Assembly: GCF_000472525.1 (NCBI RefSeq)
Contig: NZ_AWZT01000022.1
Coordinates: 240-64,239 of the forward strand
Length of the DNA: 64,000 bases
From: Paraburkholderia dilworthii
Lineage (GTDB): Bacteria > Pseudomonadota > Gammaproteobacteria > Burkholderiales > Burkholderiaceae
Reading direction: 5' to 3'
Positions 45,888 through 56,939 of this stretch are shown one piece after another. The notes beneath the pieces were generated by a model that was not told the DNA's origin, searched no databases, and saw only the letters and a list, made by a program, of their open reading frames with translations. Both the position numbers and the translations under genes were made by a program. Position 1 is the stretch's first letter; each line of letters starts with the position of its first letter.

Positions 45888-46823
45888 ATGACCGCACCTC
45901 AACGCCCCCGCGTGCCGCGCCGCGCGCTCGACGGCGTGCTGTTGCTGGACAAGCCGCTCGGCCTGTCGAGCAACGACGCACTGATTCGCGCCAAGCGTCT
46001 CTATCTGGCAAAAAAGGCGGGCCATACCGGCACGCTCGATCCACTCGCCACCGGCTTGCTGCCGCTGTGTTTCGGCGAAGCCACCAAGTTCTCGCAGGAC
46101 CTCCTCGAAGCCGACAAGACCTACGAGGCCACGATGCGCCTCGGCATTCGCACGACCACTGGCGACGCCGAAGGCGAGCCGGTCGACACGCGCGCGGTGA
46201 CGTGCGACGAAGCGGCGGTTCTCGCCGCTTTGCCGGCGTTTCTGGGCGAGATCGTTCAGGTGCCGCCGATGTACTCGGCGCTCAAGCGCGACGGCAAGCC
46301 GCTCTACGAATATGCGCGCGCAGGTCAGACAGTCGAGCGGGAAGGGCGTCAGGTGACGATTCTCGCTCTGAAACTGCTCGCTTGCGCGCTGCCCGATGTG
46401 ACGTTCCGCGTCACGTGCAGCAAGGGCACCTATGTGCGCACGCTGGCGGAGGATATCGGTGAGGCGTTGGGTTGCGGCGCACATCTGGTTGCCTTGCGGC
46501 GCACCGGTGTCGGCGCACTGACGCTCGAGCATTCGGTGACGCTCGACGCGTTATCGGACGCAACGGAGAGCGAGCGCGACGCGTGGTTGCAACCGGTCGA
46601 CGCGTTGCTGTCGACGTTCCCCTCGGTGCATCTCGACGAAGATGCGACGCGCCGCTTCCTGCACGGCCAGCGCTTGAAGCTTTCGGAGCTGGTACTGAAC
46701 GATGAAGCGGTGAATGCGCCACGCGTGAGAGTCTACGCAGCGCAAGGCCGTCTGCTGGGAGTTGCAAAGCAGGGCGAGGGTGTGCTCGCACCCGAACGTC
46801 TGGTCGTGACGACGGAGAGCTAA
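45888..46823 (+). CDS. truB: tRNA pseudouridine-55 synthase TruB
   Basis: 311 residues. DGVLLLDKPLGLSSNDALI, KAGHTGTLDPLATGLLP (catalytic Asp51), ATKFSQDLLEADKTYEATM and VQVPPMYSALKRDGKPLYEYAR are TruB signatures; the C-terminal PUA-like part includes LDALSDATESERDAWLQP and FLHGQRLKLSE. It modifies U55 of tRNAs. The stop at 46823 is followed by only 21 bases before an IS66 element, which separates truB from the terminator at 49464-49497. Confidence 0.95.
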   Translation: MTAPQRPRVPRRALDGVLLLDKPLGLSSNDALIRAKRLYLAKKAGHTGTLDPLATGLLPLCFGEATKFSQDLLEADKTYEATMRLGIRTTTGDAEGEPVDTRAVTCDEAAVLAALPAFLGEIVQVPPMYSALKRDGKPLYEYARAGQTVEREGRQVTILALKLLACALPDVTFRVTCSKGTYVRTLAEDIGEALGCGAHLVALRRTGVGALTLEHSVTLDALSDATESERDAWLQPVDALLSTFPSVHLDEDATRRFLHGQRLKLSELVLNDEAVNAPRVRVYAAQGRLLGVAKQGEGVLAPERLVVTTES

Positions 46824-46913
46824 TCCGGTCACAGCGCGAAAACAGTAACCGTCCGACCACGCCCGTTCTTGACAGCATGTTGATATCGGACAGTTGAACG
46901 CAGCGCGCTGAGT

Positions 46914-48512
46914 TCAGGCGGCGTCGTGGTGAAGCTGATCAGCGACGACCCATGGCAACAACTCGTCGACGCGATTGACAGGATGCTCGGCGATGCGAGC
47001 GATGACGTGGCGCAGGTAGGCCTCGGGATCAAGGCCGTTCAGTTTGGCAGTGCCGACGAGGGTATAGATTGCGGCGCCACGTTCGCCGCCGCTGTCGGAA
47101 CCGAAGTGCAGGAAGTTTTTTCTGCCGAGAGCGACGGCACGTAAAGCGCGTTCGGCTGCGTTGTTATCGATTTCCACGGCACCGTCATCGATGTACAGCG
47201 TGAGCGCTGCCCACTGATTCAGAGCGTAGTTGATGGCTTTGGCGGTATCGCCTTTTTGCGACACCGTAGCCAATGTCGAGCGCAGCCACATCTCGAAGGC
47301 ATCGAGTAGCGGCCGCGCCTGCTCCTGCCTGACACGTCTTCGTTCGTCCGGTGGCTTGCCTCGAATTGCGGTCTCAATTGCGTACAGTTCGCCGATCCGG
47401 CGCAACGCTTCAGTGTTGACTTCGTTTCTGCGCGCGACGAACAGATCGTGGAATTTTCGACGCGCGTGCGCCATGCATGCAGCCTCCCGCACATCACCAC
47501 TTTCGTAGATCGCGTTGTACCCCGCGAACGCATCGGCCTGCAACGTTCCGCTGAAGTCCTTCAGATGGGCCTGCGGATATTCTCCAGCCCTTGTAGGACT
47601 GTATGCGAACCAGACCGCTGGCGCGTCCTTGGAGCCCGCCGGCCGGTCATCCCGGACGTATGTCCAGAGACGTGCGGTACGGGTCTTGCCATTGCCGGGC
47701 TCGAGCACCGGTACCGGGGTGTCATCCGCGTGGATCTTCGAGGCGGCCATCACGTATCGGCGAACGACATCGACCAGTGGCCGGAGCAACGCACTGCACT
47801 GGCCGACCCAGTCCGCAAGTGTCGAACGGCTGAGTTCCACGCCGTCTCGCGCATAGATCACTGACTGTCGGTACAGGGGAAGGTGGTCACAGAATTTGCC
47901 GACCAGAACATGTGCGAGCAACCCGGGTCCGGGCATGCCGCGATCGATTGGCCGATTGGGTGCAGCCGCCTGCACAATGCAATCGCAACAAGTACAGGCC
48001 TTCTTGAGTCGGCGGTGACGAATCACTCGCCAATGCCCCGGTACATAGTCGAGTTGCTCGGAAACGTCCTCGCCGAGGTCGCCAAGCGCGCCACCGCATT
48101 GCGGACAGCACGCGTCCTCGGGCTGATGTACAACGTCTTCGCGGTGGAGATGTTGCGGAAGCGGCTTGCGCCCCGTCGACTTGCCGGTCTCAGAGCGAGG
48201 CCTTGTTGGTGTGTCGACCGTTGCCGCGCCATCGTCGACCTGCAGATCTTCAAGACGCAATTCGAGTTGCTCGATCTGACGATCAATCTTCTCTGACTTG
48301 CGCCCGAACTGCATGCGCTGCAGCTTCGCGATCCACAGCTTCAGGTGCTCGATCTCGAGCGCCCGGTCGGAGAGTGTCTTCCGGAGCATCGTTACAGTGT
48401 CGCGCAGACCCGTGAGCTCGCCTTCGTGCTCACGTAACGCCGCCTCACGCGCGATCAAGAGAGCCTTCAAGGCCTCGATATCGTCCGGAAGGGTAGCGTC
48501 GCTGGATGCCAT
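46914..48512 (-). CDS. tnpC: IS66-family transposase TnpC
   Basis: 532 residues. A coiled-coil and zinc-ribbon-like N-terminus (ACCPQCGGALGDLGEDVSEQLDYVPGHWRVIRHRRLKKACTCC has the family CxxC pairs), then the DDE catalytic domain with KIHADDTPVPVLEPGNGKTRTARLW, FSGTLQADAFAGYNAIYE and the NNAAERALRAVALGRKNFLHFGS segment. It excises and inserts the element using TnpA and TnpB. No frameshift or internal stop is visible, so it appears active. Confidence 0.95.
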   Translation of the reverse strand: MASSDATLPDDIEALKALLIAREAALREHEGELTGLRDTVTMLRKTLSDRALEIEHLKLWIAKLQRMQFGRKSEKIDRQIEQLELRLEDLQVDDGAATVDTPTRPRSETGKSTGRKPLPQHLHREDVVHQPEDACCPQCGGALGDLGEDVSEQLDYVPGHWRVIRHRRLKKACTCCDCIVQAAAPNRPIDRGMPGPGLLAHVLVGKFCDHLPLYRQSVIYARDGVELSRSTLADWVGQCSALLRPLVDVVRRYVMAASKIHADDTPVPVLEPGNGKTRTARLWTYVRDDRPAGSKDAPAVWFAYSPTRAGEYPQAHLKDFSGTLQADAFAGYNAIYESGDVREAACMAHARRKFHDLFVARRNEVNTEALRRIGELYAIETAIRGKPPDERRRVRQEQARPLLDAFEMWLRSTLATVSQKGDTAKAINYALNQWAALTLYIDDGAVEIDNNAAERALRAVALGRKNFLHFGSDSGGERGAAIYTLVGTAKLNGLDPEAYLRHVIARIAEHPVNRVDELLPWVVADQLHHDAA

Positions 48513-48563
48513 GCACGCAGTTTACGCGCGTGCATTGCGCCATGCCTGCGTTGTCACATACGT

Positions 48564-48911
48564 TTACAAAGCGCTGGAGGGGCGCGCTGCATCGACGGGC
48601 TGTCGCCAGTCGAAACCTTCGAGTAGGAGGCCAAGTTGAGCGCTGGTCAGCGAAACAACACCGCCGTCAGCACGAGGCCACGCAAAGCGCCCGCGCTCCA
48701 GGCGTTTGGCGAACAGGCATAGGCCGCCGTCGCGCCAGTACAGGCACTTGATAAGGTCGCCACGTTTGCCCCTGAACACGAAGATGTGGCCAGAGAATGG
48801 ATCTTTCGCCAGCACGGTCTGCACCTTCGCGGCCAGGCCGTCGAAGCCGCAGCGCATATCCGTAAATCCGGCGGCAACCCAGATGCGCGTGTTTGCGAGC
48901 GGATCAATCAT
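48564..48911 (-). CDS. tnpB: IS66 accessory protein TnpB
   Basis: 115 residues. MIDPLANTRIWVAAGFTDMRCGFDGLAAKVQTVL and FVFRGKRGDLIKCLYWRDGGLCLFAKRLE are the TnpB (IS66 Orf2) pattern; this is not the RNA-guided TnpB of IS200/IS605. The start at 48911 overlaps the tnpA stop (ATGA), indicating coupled translation; an upstream in-frame ATG at 48923 also exists. Confidence 0.92.
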   Translation of the reverse strand: MIDPLANTRIWVAAGFTDMRCGFDGLAAKVQTVLAKDPFSGHIFVFRGKRGDLIKCLYWRDGGLCLFAKRLERGRFAWPRADGGVVSLTSAQLGLLLEGFDWRQPVDAARPSSAL

Positions 48912-49303
48912 CGGCTCAGGCACTGGATCACCACGCGCAGCGTGTCGGGATCGACGCTCCTTTCAACGTGTATCTCGCCTCGTGGCAACTGGATACGTAT
49001 CTTGCCGGGCATCGATACCGGAGCCACACATGCTGCCGGTTCGGCCACGCCGCTGTCACCGGCCTCATCCACGGTGACTGGCAGCAACGCGCATTCGCGA
49101 CCGTTCACGCCAAGGCGCCCATCCAGATACTGCTTGCGCCAGTCGAACAGCTGATTCGCATTCAGGTCGTGACTGCGCGCAATCTCCGCCACCGAACGTC
49201 CACTGGATAACGTCTCTTCGACGATCTGCCGCTTCTCGTCCACGGTACGCCGACGATACTTCCGGGCGCCTTTGATTTCGGTGAATTCAGTCACTCTGTC
49301 CAT
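48908..49303 (-). CDS. tnpA: IS66 accessory protein TnpA
   Basis: 131 residues. A helix-turn-helix transposase_8-type domain: RRTVDEKRQIVEETLSSGRSVAEIARSHDLNANQLFDWRKQYLDG. It binds the element's ends. It is the first gene of the element and overlaps tnpB (ATGA). The C-terminal part is variable and Val/Pro-rich. Confidence 0.9.
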   Translation of the reverse strand: MDRVTEFTEIKGARKYRRRTVDEKRQIVEETLSSGRSVAEIARSHDLNANQLFDWRKQYLDGRLGVNGRECALLPVTVDEAGDSGVAEPAACVAPVSMPGKIRIQLPRGEIHVERSVDPDTLRVVIQCLSR

Positions 49304-49463
49304 GATTCCTTTGTGGACACAGTCACATTTGTGCCCCGGGAAAGCATGGCTTCGCCTTCATCAGCCGTCTATACGGTCGGGGTCGGACGGTTACCGAAAA
49401 CTCATCGGACGCGCAGACGGGATAGGCAACGCAGCGAGCTTGTCGGGCCGCTGCAATGAAAAA

Positions 49464-49497
49464 GGCGGAACCGCTATCGAGCGGTCCCGCCTTTTTT
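49464..49497. terminator. Terminator beyond the IS66 element, between truB and the efflux operon
   Basis: GGCGGA-ACCGCT, loop ATCG, AGCGGT-CCCGCC (49464-49491, one mismatch pair) is followed by six T residues; A residues precede it, so it can act in both directions. It probably ended truB transcription before the IS66 element inserted, and also ends the convergent efflux operon. Confidence 0.82.
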
Positions 49498-49531
49498 CCA
49501 TCGCCTGACTATTGGGGAATAGAACGCGGAA

Positions 49532-51094
49532 TCAATGCGCCGCCGCGGCTGCGGCACCAGCGTCGCCACCGGCTTTTTCCGGCTTCGTGATCCAGATCAG
49601 CGCAATCAGCGCCACGAAAATGCCGGCCGAAACGAAGAACAGGTCGTTCACGCCTAGCTGCGCGGCCTGCTGCGTGGCCATCGAATTGAAGAGCCCGTAC
49701 GCTTGCGGTTGACTGTAGCCGGCCGCGCCCATCTGCCGGATCGACTGGTCGAAGACCGGGTTATAAGCATTAGCGCGCTCAGTCAATTGCGCGTGATGCA
49801 TGATCGTCCGATGATCCCACGCCGTCTGGAAGATCGACGTGCCAATACCGCCGCACATTATCCGCACGAAGTTCGACAAACCCGAGGCCGCCGGTATGCG
49901 ATTACCCGGCAAGCCCGACAGCGTGATCGAAACCAGCGGGATAAAGAACCCAGCCATGCCGATGCCCTGGATCAGCGTGGGCAATAGCAGCGAGTACGTA
50001 TCCACGCCGGTCGTATAACGCGAGCGCATCCAGAAGCACAGCGCGAACACGAGGAACGACAAGGTCGCGATATAGCGCGGATCGGTGCGCGGCAATATCT
50101 TGCCCGTGATCGGCGACAGCAGCACGGCAAAGAGTCCGACCGGCGCCATCACGAGACCGGCCTCGGTCGCCGTGTAGCCGATATCGGTTTGCAGCCACAG
50201 CGGCAGCAGAACGAGATTGCCGAAGTAGAGCCCGTAGCCGACCGACAGCGCGATCGTGCCACCCGTGAAGTTGCGTTTGCTGAACAGCGACAGGTCGACC
50301 ACCGGATGCTCGGCCGTCAATTCCCACACGATAAAGAACGCGAGCGCGATCACCGCGACCAGCGTCAACACGACGATTGTCGTCGACGAAAACCAGTCGA
50401 GGTCCTTGCCCTTGTCGAGCATGACCTGCAACGAGCCGACCCAGACGATCAGCAGGCCCAGACCGACGCCGTCGATCGGCGCTTTCCTGATGACGGAATC
50501 GCGGTTGCGAAAGATCACCCACGTTGCTAGCGCGGCGACAGCGCCGACCGGAATGTTGACGTAGAAGATCCAGGGCCACGAGATGTTGTCCGAAATCCAG
50601 CCGCCCAGAATCGGGCCGGCAACCGGCGCGATCAGCGTGGTCATCGCCCACATCGAAAGTGCCATCGGCGCCTTCGCTCGCGGATAACTCGCGAGCAGCA
50701 GCGTTTGCGACAGCGGAATCATGGGGCCCGCCACCGCGCCTTGCAGCACGCGCGAGGCGAGCAGGAAGGGCAGTGTCGGCGCGAGGCCGCACATCCATGA
50801 CGAAATCACGAACAGCACGATCGACGCCATGAAAAGGCGCACCTGGCCGATGCGGTCAGTGAGCCAGCCGGTGAGCGGCACTGAGATCGCGTTGGCGACC
50901 GCGAACGACGTGATCACCCACGTGCCCTGGTCGGCCGACACGCCCAGGTCGCCGGAAATGGACGGGATCGAAACATTCGCGATCGACGTGTCCAGCACAT
51001 TCATGAAAACGGCGAGCGACACCGCGATGGTGCCGATCACCAGTTGCGCGCCCTCGAGCGGCGGATGAGGGACCTGCGCCTGAGCCTGAGCCAT
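49532..51094 (-). CDS. emrB: EmrB/QacA (DHA2)-type MFS efflux transporter
   Basis: 520 residues, fourteen predicted membrane helices. NVLDTSIANVSIPSISGDLGVSADQGTWVITSFAVANAISVPLTGWL is motif D1/A of DHA2 drug:H+ antiporters; SRVLQGAVAGPMIPLSQTLL and the motif C-like GPILGGWI are present. Together with EmrA and the outer-membrane channel it pumps substrates from the cytosol out of the cell. It is the last gene of the MarR-led operon, 31 bp after emrA. Confidence 0.93.
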   Translation of the reverse strand: MAQAQAQVPHPPLEGAQLVIGTIAVSLAVFMNVLDTSIANVSIPSISGDLGVSADQGTWVITSFAVANAISVPLTGWLTDRIGQVRLFMASIVLFVISSWMCGLAPTLPFLLASRVLQGAVAGPMIPLSQTLLLASYPRAKAPMALSMWAMTTLIAPVAGPILGGWISDNISWPWIFYVNIPVGAVAALATWVIFRNRDSVIRKAPIDGVGLGLLIVWVGSLQVMLDKGKDLDWFSSTTIVVLTLVAVIALAFFIVWELTAEHPVVDLSLFSKRNFTGGTIALSVGYGLYFGNLVLLPLWLQTDIGYTATEAGLVMAPVGLFAVLLSPITGKILPRTDPRYIATLSFLVFALCFWMRSRYTTGVDTYSLLLPTLIQGIGMAGFFIPLVSITLSGLPGNRIPAASGLSNFVRIMCGGIGTSIFQTAWDHRTIMHHAQLTERANAYNPVFDQSIRQMGAAGYSQPQAYGLFNSMATQQAAQLGVNDLFFVSAGIFVALIALIWITKPEKAGGDAGAAAAAAH

Positions 51095-51125
51095 TCAAAA
51101 AGCCTTGTATGAGTCGCCGCGCGGC

Positions 51126-52382
51126 TTACATCAGTTTTGCAGCAGCGGGCTTGCCGGTGCCCGACTGCGCGGCTTTCTGCGTGCCTGCGTTCGGACCGGC
51201 GTTTTCCGCGATGATGCGAGCGATTTCCGCGTCCGCTTCGTCGCCGTATTTGGCGAACACGTTGGTCTGATAGACGGTGTTCTGCGCGTCGCCGAGCTGG
51301 CCGCCGTTCGCATCCTTGATAGTCACGTCGGCTTGCATGGACAGGCCGATACGCAGCGGATGCTTCTCGAGTTCCTGCGGATCGAGCGCGATACGCACTG
51401 GCAGACGCTGCACCACCTTGATCCAGTTGCCGGTGGCGTTCTGCGCGGGCAGCAGCGAGAACGCCGAACCCGTGCCCGCCGAGAAACCGACGACCTTGCC
51501 GTGATAGACGACCGACGAACCGTACACGTCGGCTGTCAGTTCGACCGGCTGGCCGATGCGCATGTGCTTGAGCTGCACTTCCTTGAAGTTCGCGTCGACC
51601 CAGACGGCGCCGAGCGGCACGATGGCCATGAGCGGTGTGCCCGGCGACACGCGCTGTCCGACCTGCACCGAGCGTTTCGCGACGTAGCCGGTGACCGGCG
51701 CGGGCAGCATGTTGCGCGCATTGTTTAGATACGCGTCGCGGACTTTCGCGGCGGACGCCTGCACGTTCGGGTGATTGGCGATCGTTGTGTTGGCGGTCAG
51801 CGCGCGGTTGGACGCCAGTTGCTGCTGGGCGGCCTCCACGGCGGCTTGCGCGCTCTTCACGGCGTCGCGTGCGTGCGAGATTTCCTCCTGCGACACGGCG
51901 CCGGTCTGTGCAACCGTCAGACGGCGCTTCAGATCGTCTTGAGCGCGCGACAGGTCTGACTGGCGTTGTGCCACTTGAGCCTGATACTGGTTGTCGTCGG
52001 CGAAGAGACCGCGTACCTGGCGCACCGTCTGCGCGAGGTTCGCTTCGGCCTGTTCGAGTGCGACGCGAGCGTCGGCCGGATCCAGCACGACAAGCGGGTC
52101 GCCGGCCTTGACGGTTTGCGTGTCGTCCGCGTTGACCGCGACCACCGTGCCGGTGACTTGCGGCGTGATCTGCACGACGTTGCCGTTCACGTAGGCGTCG
52201 TCGGTGTCTTCGTGGAAGCGGGCCACGAGGAAATAGTAGAGGCCGTAGGCAATCGCGGCGATCAGAATCACGATGACGAGCAGCGTCATCATGCGCTTGC
52301 GTTTGCCGTTGTTCGCCGGTTGTGCCGGTTTGTTCGGCTGTGCCGGCTGGTTGTTAGCCGCGGGCTGCTGGGGGGTGCTCAT
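51126..52382 (-). CDS. emrA: EmrA-type membrane fusion (periplasmic adaptor) protein
   Basis: 418 residues. A Pro/Asn/Gln-rich cytoplasmic start, one membrane helix (MMTLLVIVILIAAIAYGLYYFLVARF, about 31-55), then the HlyD/EmrA periplasmic part: TDDAYVNGNVVQITPQVTGTVV (lipoyl half), a coiled-coil hairpin (VRQVRGLFADDNQYQAQVAQ, about 120-200) and the barrel RSVQVGQRVSPGTPLMAIVPL. It couples the MFS pump to the outer-membrane channel. The frame ends AAKLM at 51126. Confidence 0.94.
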   Translation of the reverse strand: MSTPQQPAANNQPAQPNKPAQPANNGKRKRMMTLLVIVILIAAIAYGLYYFLVARFHEDTDDAYVNGNVVQITPQVTGTVVAVNADDTQTVKAGDPLVVLDPADARVALEQAEANLAQTVRQVRGLFADDNQYQAQVAQRQSDLSRAQDDLKRRLTVAQTGAVSQEEISHARDAVKSAQAAVEAAQQQLASNRALTANTTIANHPNVQASAAKVRDAYLNNARNMLPAPVTGYVAKRSVQVGQRVSPGTPLMAIVPLGAVWVDANFKEVQLKHMRIGQPVELTADVYGSSVVYHGKVVGFSAGTGSAFSLLPAQNATGNWIKVVQRLPVRIALDPQELEKHPLRIGLSMQADVTIKDANGGQLGDAQNTVYQTNVFAKYGDEADAEIARIIAENAGPNAGTQKAAQSGTGKPAAAKLM

Positions 52383-52471
52383 TGATGTGCTCCGGGTTCT
52401 CTCAAACGTCGTCGTTTATTCGGATGTTCGTGTGTGGCTTGTTGCAGTCGATCCTGTTGCGTTCAGTCCGC

Positions 52472-54028
52472 TCAGTTCGCCGCTGCGGTCGTGGCCGTAG
52501 CCGTGGCGCCCGATGTTGCCGCCGCCGGTGCGGGCGCTGCTGCGGGCGCGGGTGCCGGCGCGTCCGTCGGCACTACGAGGCCCGTCTGCGTTGCGTCGAA
52601 ACCGCCGCCGAGCGCCTTGACGAGGCCGATCTGCAAATCGCGGCGGCGCATCTTCAGCGCCGTGACGGCCTGCTCGGCCGCAAGGCGGTTCTGATCGGCG
52701 GTCAGCACTTGCAACTGCGGCGACAGGCCAGCCTTATAGCGGATCACGGCGAGTTGATACGCCTTTGTCGACGCGTCGAGCGCGCGCTGGGCGTCGCCCG
52801 ATTGCTGGTCGATCGAGCGGATCGACGACACTTGCGTCGCGACATCCGACAAAGCGTTGATCAGCGTCTGGTTGTAATTCGCGACGTCCAGATCGAAATC
52901 GGCGTAACGGCCCTTCAATTGCGAGCGCAGCGCGCCGGCGTCGAAGATCGGCAAGTGAATCGCCGGGCCGAATTGCATCTGACGGCTGCCGGCTTTCAGG
53001 AAGCGGCCCCAGCCAAACGCGTCGAAGCCGAAGCCCGCCGCGAGATTCACGTCGGGGAAGAACTCGGCCTTCGCTTCCTTGACGTCGTGCATCGCCGCTT
53101 CGACCTGCCAGCGTGCCGCGACGATGTCCGCCCGGCGCGCGACGAGGTCCGCCGGCAGGTTGTCCGGCAATGCGACCGTGGCGCCGGCGCCGAGCACCGG
53201 TTGCGTGATCTGCAATCCACGGTCCGGGCCCTTGCCCAGCAGCGCGCCCAATTGATAGCGCACGACGGTGATCTGACCGTCGAGGTCGGTCAGGTTCGAC
53301 TGACTGGTCGCAATATTGCCGTTCGCGGTCTGACGTTCGACATTCGTGTCGAGGCCGGCGGCGACGCGCCCATTCGTGATGCGGCCAATATCCTGGCGAT
53401 TGGCGATCTCGCGTGCGGCGATGTCGCGCAACGCATAAAGCTGGGCAAGCTGGTTGTACGTGCTCGCCACCGACGCCGCCAGCGTCACGCGCGCCTGCTG
53501 CATGTCCGCCTCGGCCGCCTTTTCTTGCGACACAGCCTGGCCGAGCCGCTGACGATTCTTGCCCCACAGGTCGAGGTCCCACGAAGCGCTCGCGAGCACG
53601 TTGTTCTCGCTATACCAGGCGCCGCCGTACGGAGGCGGGTAGAGCGCGTTGCCGGAGAAAAGCTCGCGCGTCCACGAATAGCTGCCGTTGACTTTGGGAT
53701 AAAGCGCCGAGCGCGAGCTTTCGATGTACGACGAAGCCTTTGCAAGGCGCGCCTGCGCCTGCGCGATGGACGGGTTGCCTTCCAGCGCTTCCGAAATCAG
53801 CTTGGGCAACTGCGGATCGCCGAACTGGTTGGCCCAGTCGAGCGACGGCCACTGGCCGCCCTGGCCTGCGAGACTCTGCGTGGATTCATACTGCCCCGGC
53901 GACGAGATCTGCTTGTCGCTTTTGACACCGAAGTAGTTCGCGCACCCTGTGAGGGCGAGCGCCGTCACCACGGCAGCGACGGCGGCCCGGCTCGAAAGCG
54001 CGGACGCGGACAGGGAAAGGGATTTCAT
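52472..54028 (-). CDS. NodT-family outer-membrane efflux lipoprotein
   Basis: 518 residues. Lipoprotein signal with lipobox LTGC (Cys29); TolC-like OEP fold with repeated helical hairpins (YDPQLPKLISEALEGNPSIAQAQARL-type; ANAEVQRQTANGNIATSQSNLTDLDGQITV; VATQVSSIRSIDQQ). It forms the trimeric outer-membrane channel of the efflux system. The C-terminus is Ala/Pro-rich and low in complexity. It lies between marR (48 bp) and emrA (89 bp) on the same strand, so an operon is likely. Confidence 0.93.
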   Translation of the reverse strand: MKSLSLSASALSSRAAVAAVVTALALTGCANYFGVKSDKQISSPGQYESTQSLAGQGGQWPSLDWANQFGDPQLPKLISEALEGNPSIAQAQARLAKASSYIESSRSALYPKVNGSYSWTRELFSGNALYPPPYGGAWYSENNVLASASWDLDLWGKNRQRLGQAVSQEKAAEADMQQARVTLAASVASTYNQLAQLYALRDIAAREIANRQDIGRITNGRVAAGLDTNVERQTANGNIATSQSNLTDLDGQITVVRYQLGALLGKGPDRGLQITQPVLGAGATVALPDNLPADLVARRADIVAARWQVEAAMHDVKEAKAEFFPDVNLAAGFGFDAFGWGRFLKAGSRQMQFGPAIHLPIFDAGALRSQLKGRYADFDLDVANYNQTLINALSDVATQVSSIRSIDQQSGDAQRALDASTKAYQLAVIRYKAGLSPQLQVLTADQNRLAAEQAVTALKMRRRDLQIGLVKALGGGFDATQTGLVVPTDAPAPAPAAAPAPAAATSGATATATTAAAN

Positions 54029-54076
54029 CGCTCGACTCTTGAGTGGAATGTAATGATGGACGCTGCAAGCAATTTA

Positions 54077-54592
54077 TTACGATTTGCTGTCGCTATTGCT
54101 TGCCGCATCACGAGTCAATCCCGCGTGTTCGCCGGAATTGATCAGCACGCGACGCAGCATGCTCTTCAGAAAGCCCACTTCTTCCGGGGTAAAGCCCGAA
54201 AGCAGGCTGTCCAGCACACCGTTGAAGATCTTCGGCATTTTTGCTGCGATCGCGTGGCCGTCCGGCGTCAGCGCAAGCCGCACGACCCGCCGGTCTTCGT
54301 TGCTGCGCACCCGCGTGAGCAGGCCGCGCTTTTCCAGACGGTCTATCAGACGCGTGACCGCACTTGCGTCAATGCCGTATTCGCGGGCCAGCTCGGCCGC
54401 CAGCAGGCACTTGCCGCTCGCCACCATGAACAGGATGCTGCCCTGCTGGCTCGTGATGCCAAGTTCCGCCATGCTGCGCTGGGTAACCAGGTTCGACATG
54501 GTCGATTTCACGCGCGAGAGCAGATAGCCGACGCTTTCGCCTAGCTGATATTCGCTGATCTCCGGCGCTGGAATTGAGGACGGCTCCGTCAT
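54077..54592 (-). CDS. MarR-family regulator of the efflux operon
   Basis: 171 residues. Winged helix: SMAELGITSQQGSILFMVASGKCLLAAELAREYGIDASAVTRLIDRLEKRGLLTRVRSNEDRRVVRLALTPDG, with the DxRxxxLxLT wing. MarR proteins repress transport and resistance genes and let go on binding phenolic or drug ligands. First gene of the operon; a perfect TATAAT promoter is at 54628-54633 (minus strand). Predicted repressor of omf-emrA-emrB. Confidence 0.93.
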   Translation of the reverse strand: MTEPSSIPAPEISEYQLGESVGYLLSRVKSTMSNLVTQRSMAELGITSQQGSILFMVASGKCLLAAELAREYGIDASAVTRLIDRLEKRGLLTRVRSNEDRRVVRLALTPDGHAIAAKMPKIFNGVLDSLLSGFTPEEVGFLKSMLRRVLINSGEHAGLTRDAASNSDSKS

Positions 54593-54627
54593 GATTCTCG
54601 TGCGAATGCAATGGTTGACTAGGCACG

Positions 54628-54657
54628 ATTATAAGAGTCGGATGATTGACGCGGCAA
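54628..54657 (-). promoter_or_regulatory. Sigma-70 promoter of the marR-efflux operon
   Basis: On the minus strand TTGCCG (54657-54652), an 18-base spacer and a perfect TATAAT (54633-54628). It lies about 36 bases before the marR ATG, so the 5' leader is short. Confidence 0.7.
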
Positions 54658-54815
54658 GCGTTATTACAGCTTAGGCAAAGAATTTTCCGCGCTCAAGCAA
54701 GAATCGGCGCGTTTTCACGTAGGACTGCTGGAAGTTCCCGGTAGATCTTTGCTCATGGCCGAAGCGCCGCGGCAGCGTCGGCTATCGGGGAATACCAGAA
54801 ACCGTCACCGGTGCG

Positions 54816-54824
54816 TGCTATAAT
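54816..54824 (+). promoter_or_regulatory. Extended -10 promoter of typA
   Basis: TGC directly before a perfect TATAAT (54819-54824) makes an extended -10; no good -35 is seen. It is about 113 bases before the typA ATG. Confidence 0.6.
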
Positions 54825-54936
54825 GTTGGGTTCCCAAAAGTGCGCTTTGGGCTTGTCGTGGTGTTGTCCTCACATTGCTCTCATAAAGAGTAAGCGGCAT
54901 GAGCAAGCGGCGCACTCAACTGTCTTCAGGTTTCCT

Positions 54937-56763
<1,827 letters not shown>

Positions 56764-56804
56764 GTAGCGCTCAAGCGGTCCCGGCCGCTTTGCTCAAGCT
56801 GTTG

Positions 56805-56839
56805 GACGGAAGCCACCCTCGGGTGGCTTCCGTCATTTT
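56805..56839 (+). terminator. Strong intrinsic terminator after typA
   Basis: GACGGAAGCCACCC (56805-56818), TC, then its exact complement (56821-56834), followed by ATTTTC. Fourteen perfect base pairs. Confidence 0.88.
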
Positions 56840-56939
56840 CGGGAGTGGTAACGGCGTTGTGAGCAGTTGCCGCAGGTTCGCTGTCCGTTCTCCCCGTTTG
56901 TCCTGCTTTGCCGCAAAAGACCTTCGCGAATCGCGACAA

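Larger units (their letters stand above)
46845..49395 (-). mobile_element. Complete IS66-family insertion sequence (2551 bp)
   Basis: Terminal inverted repeats begin GTAACCGTCCGACC at 46845 and, as reverse complement, end at 49395; over 21 bases they differ at two. Three genes tnpA (49303-48908), tnpB (48911-48564) and tnpC (48512-46914) lie on the minus strand in the family order, with 8-bp flanking duplications. All three frames are intact, so it may still be mobile. It sits 21 bp after truB. Confidence 0.93.
46837..49403. other. 8-bp target duplications flanking the IS66 element
   Basis: CGAAAACA (46837-46844) lies immediately before the left inverted repeat and CGAAAACT (49396-49403) immediately after the right one, seven of eight bases identical. 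Eight-bp duplications are the rule for IS66 elements, so a single insertion event is well supported. Confidence 0.85.
54593..54936. other. 344-bp divergent region, marR / typA
   Basis: Two candidate promoters pointing apart: marR (54628-54657) and typA (54816-54824). No gene supported. Half-sites GTTGAC and GTCAA-like words near 54612-54650 may be MarR contacts, but no clear palindrome was found. Confidence 0.55.

Noticed and set aside
48564..48911. RNA-guided TnpB nuclease
   Set aside because: The name is shared only; motifs show it to be the IS66 Orf2 protein without RuvC-type residues.
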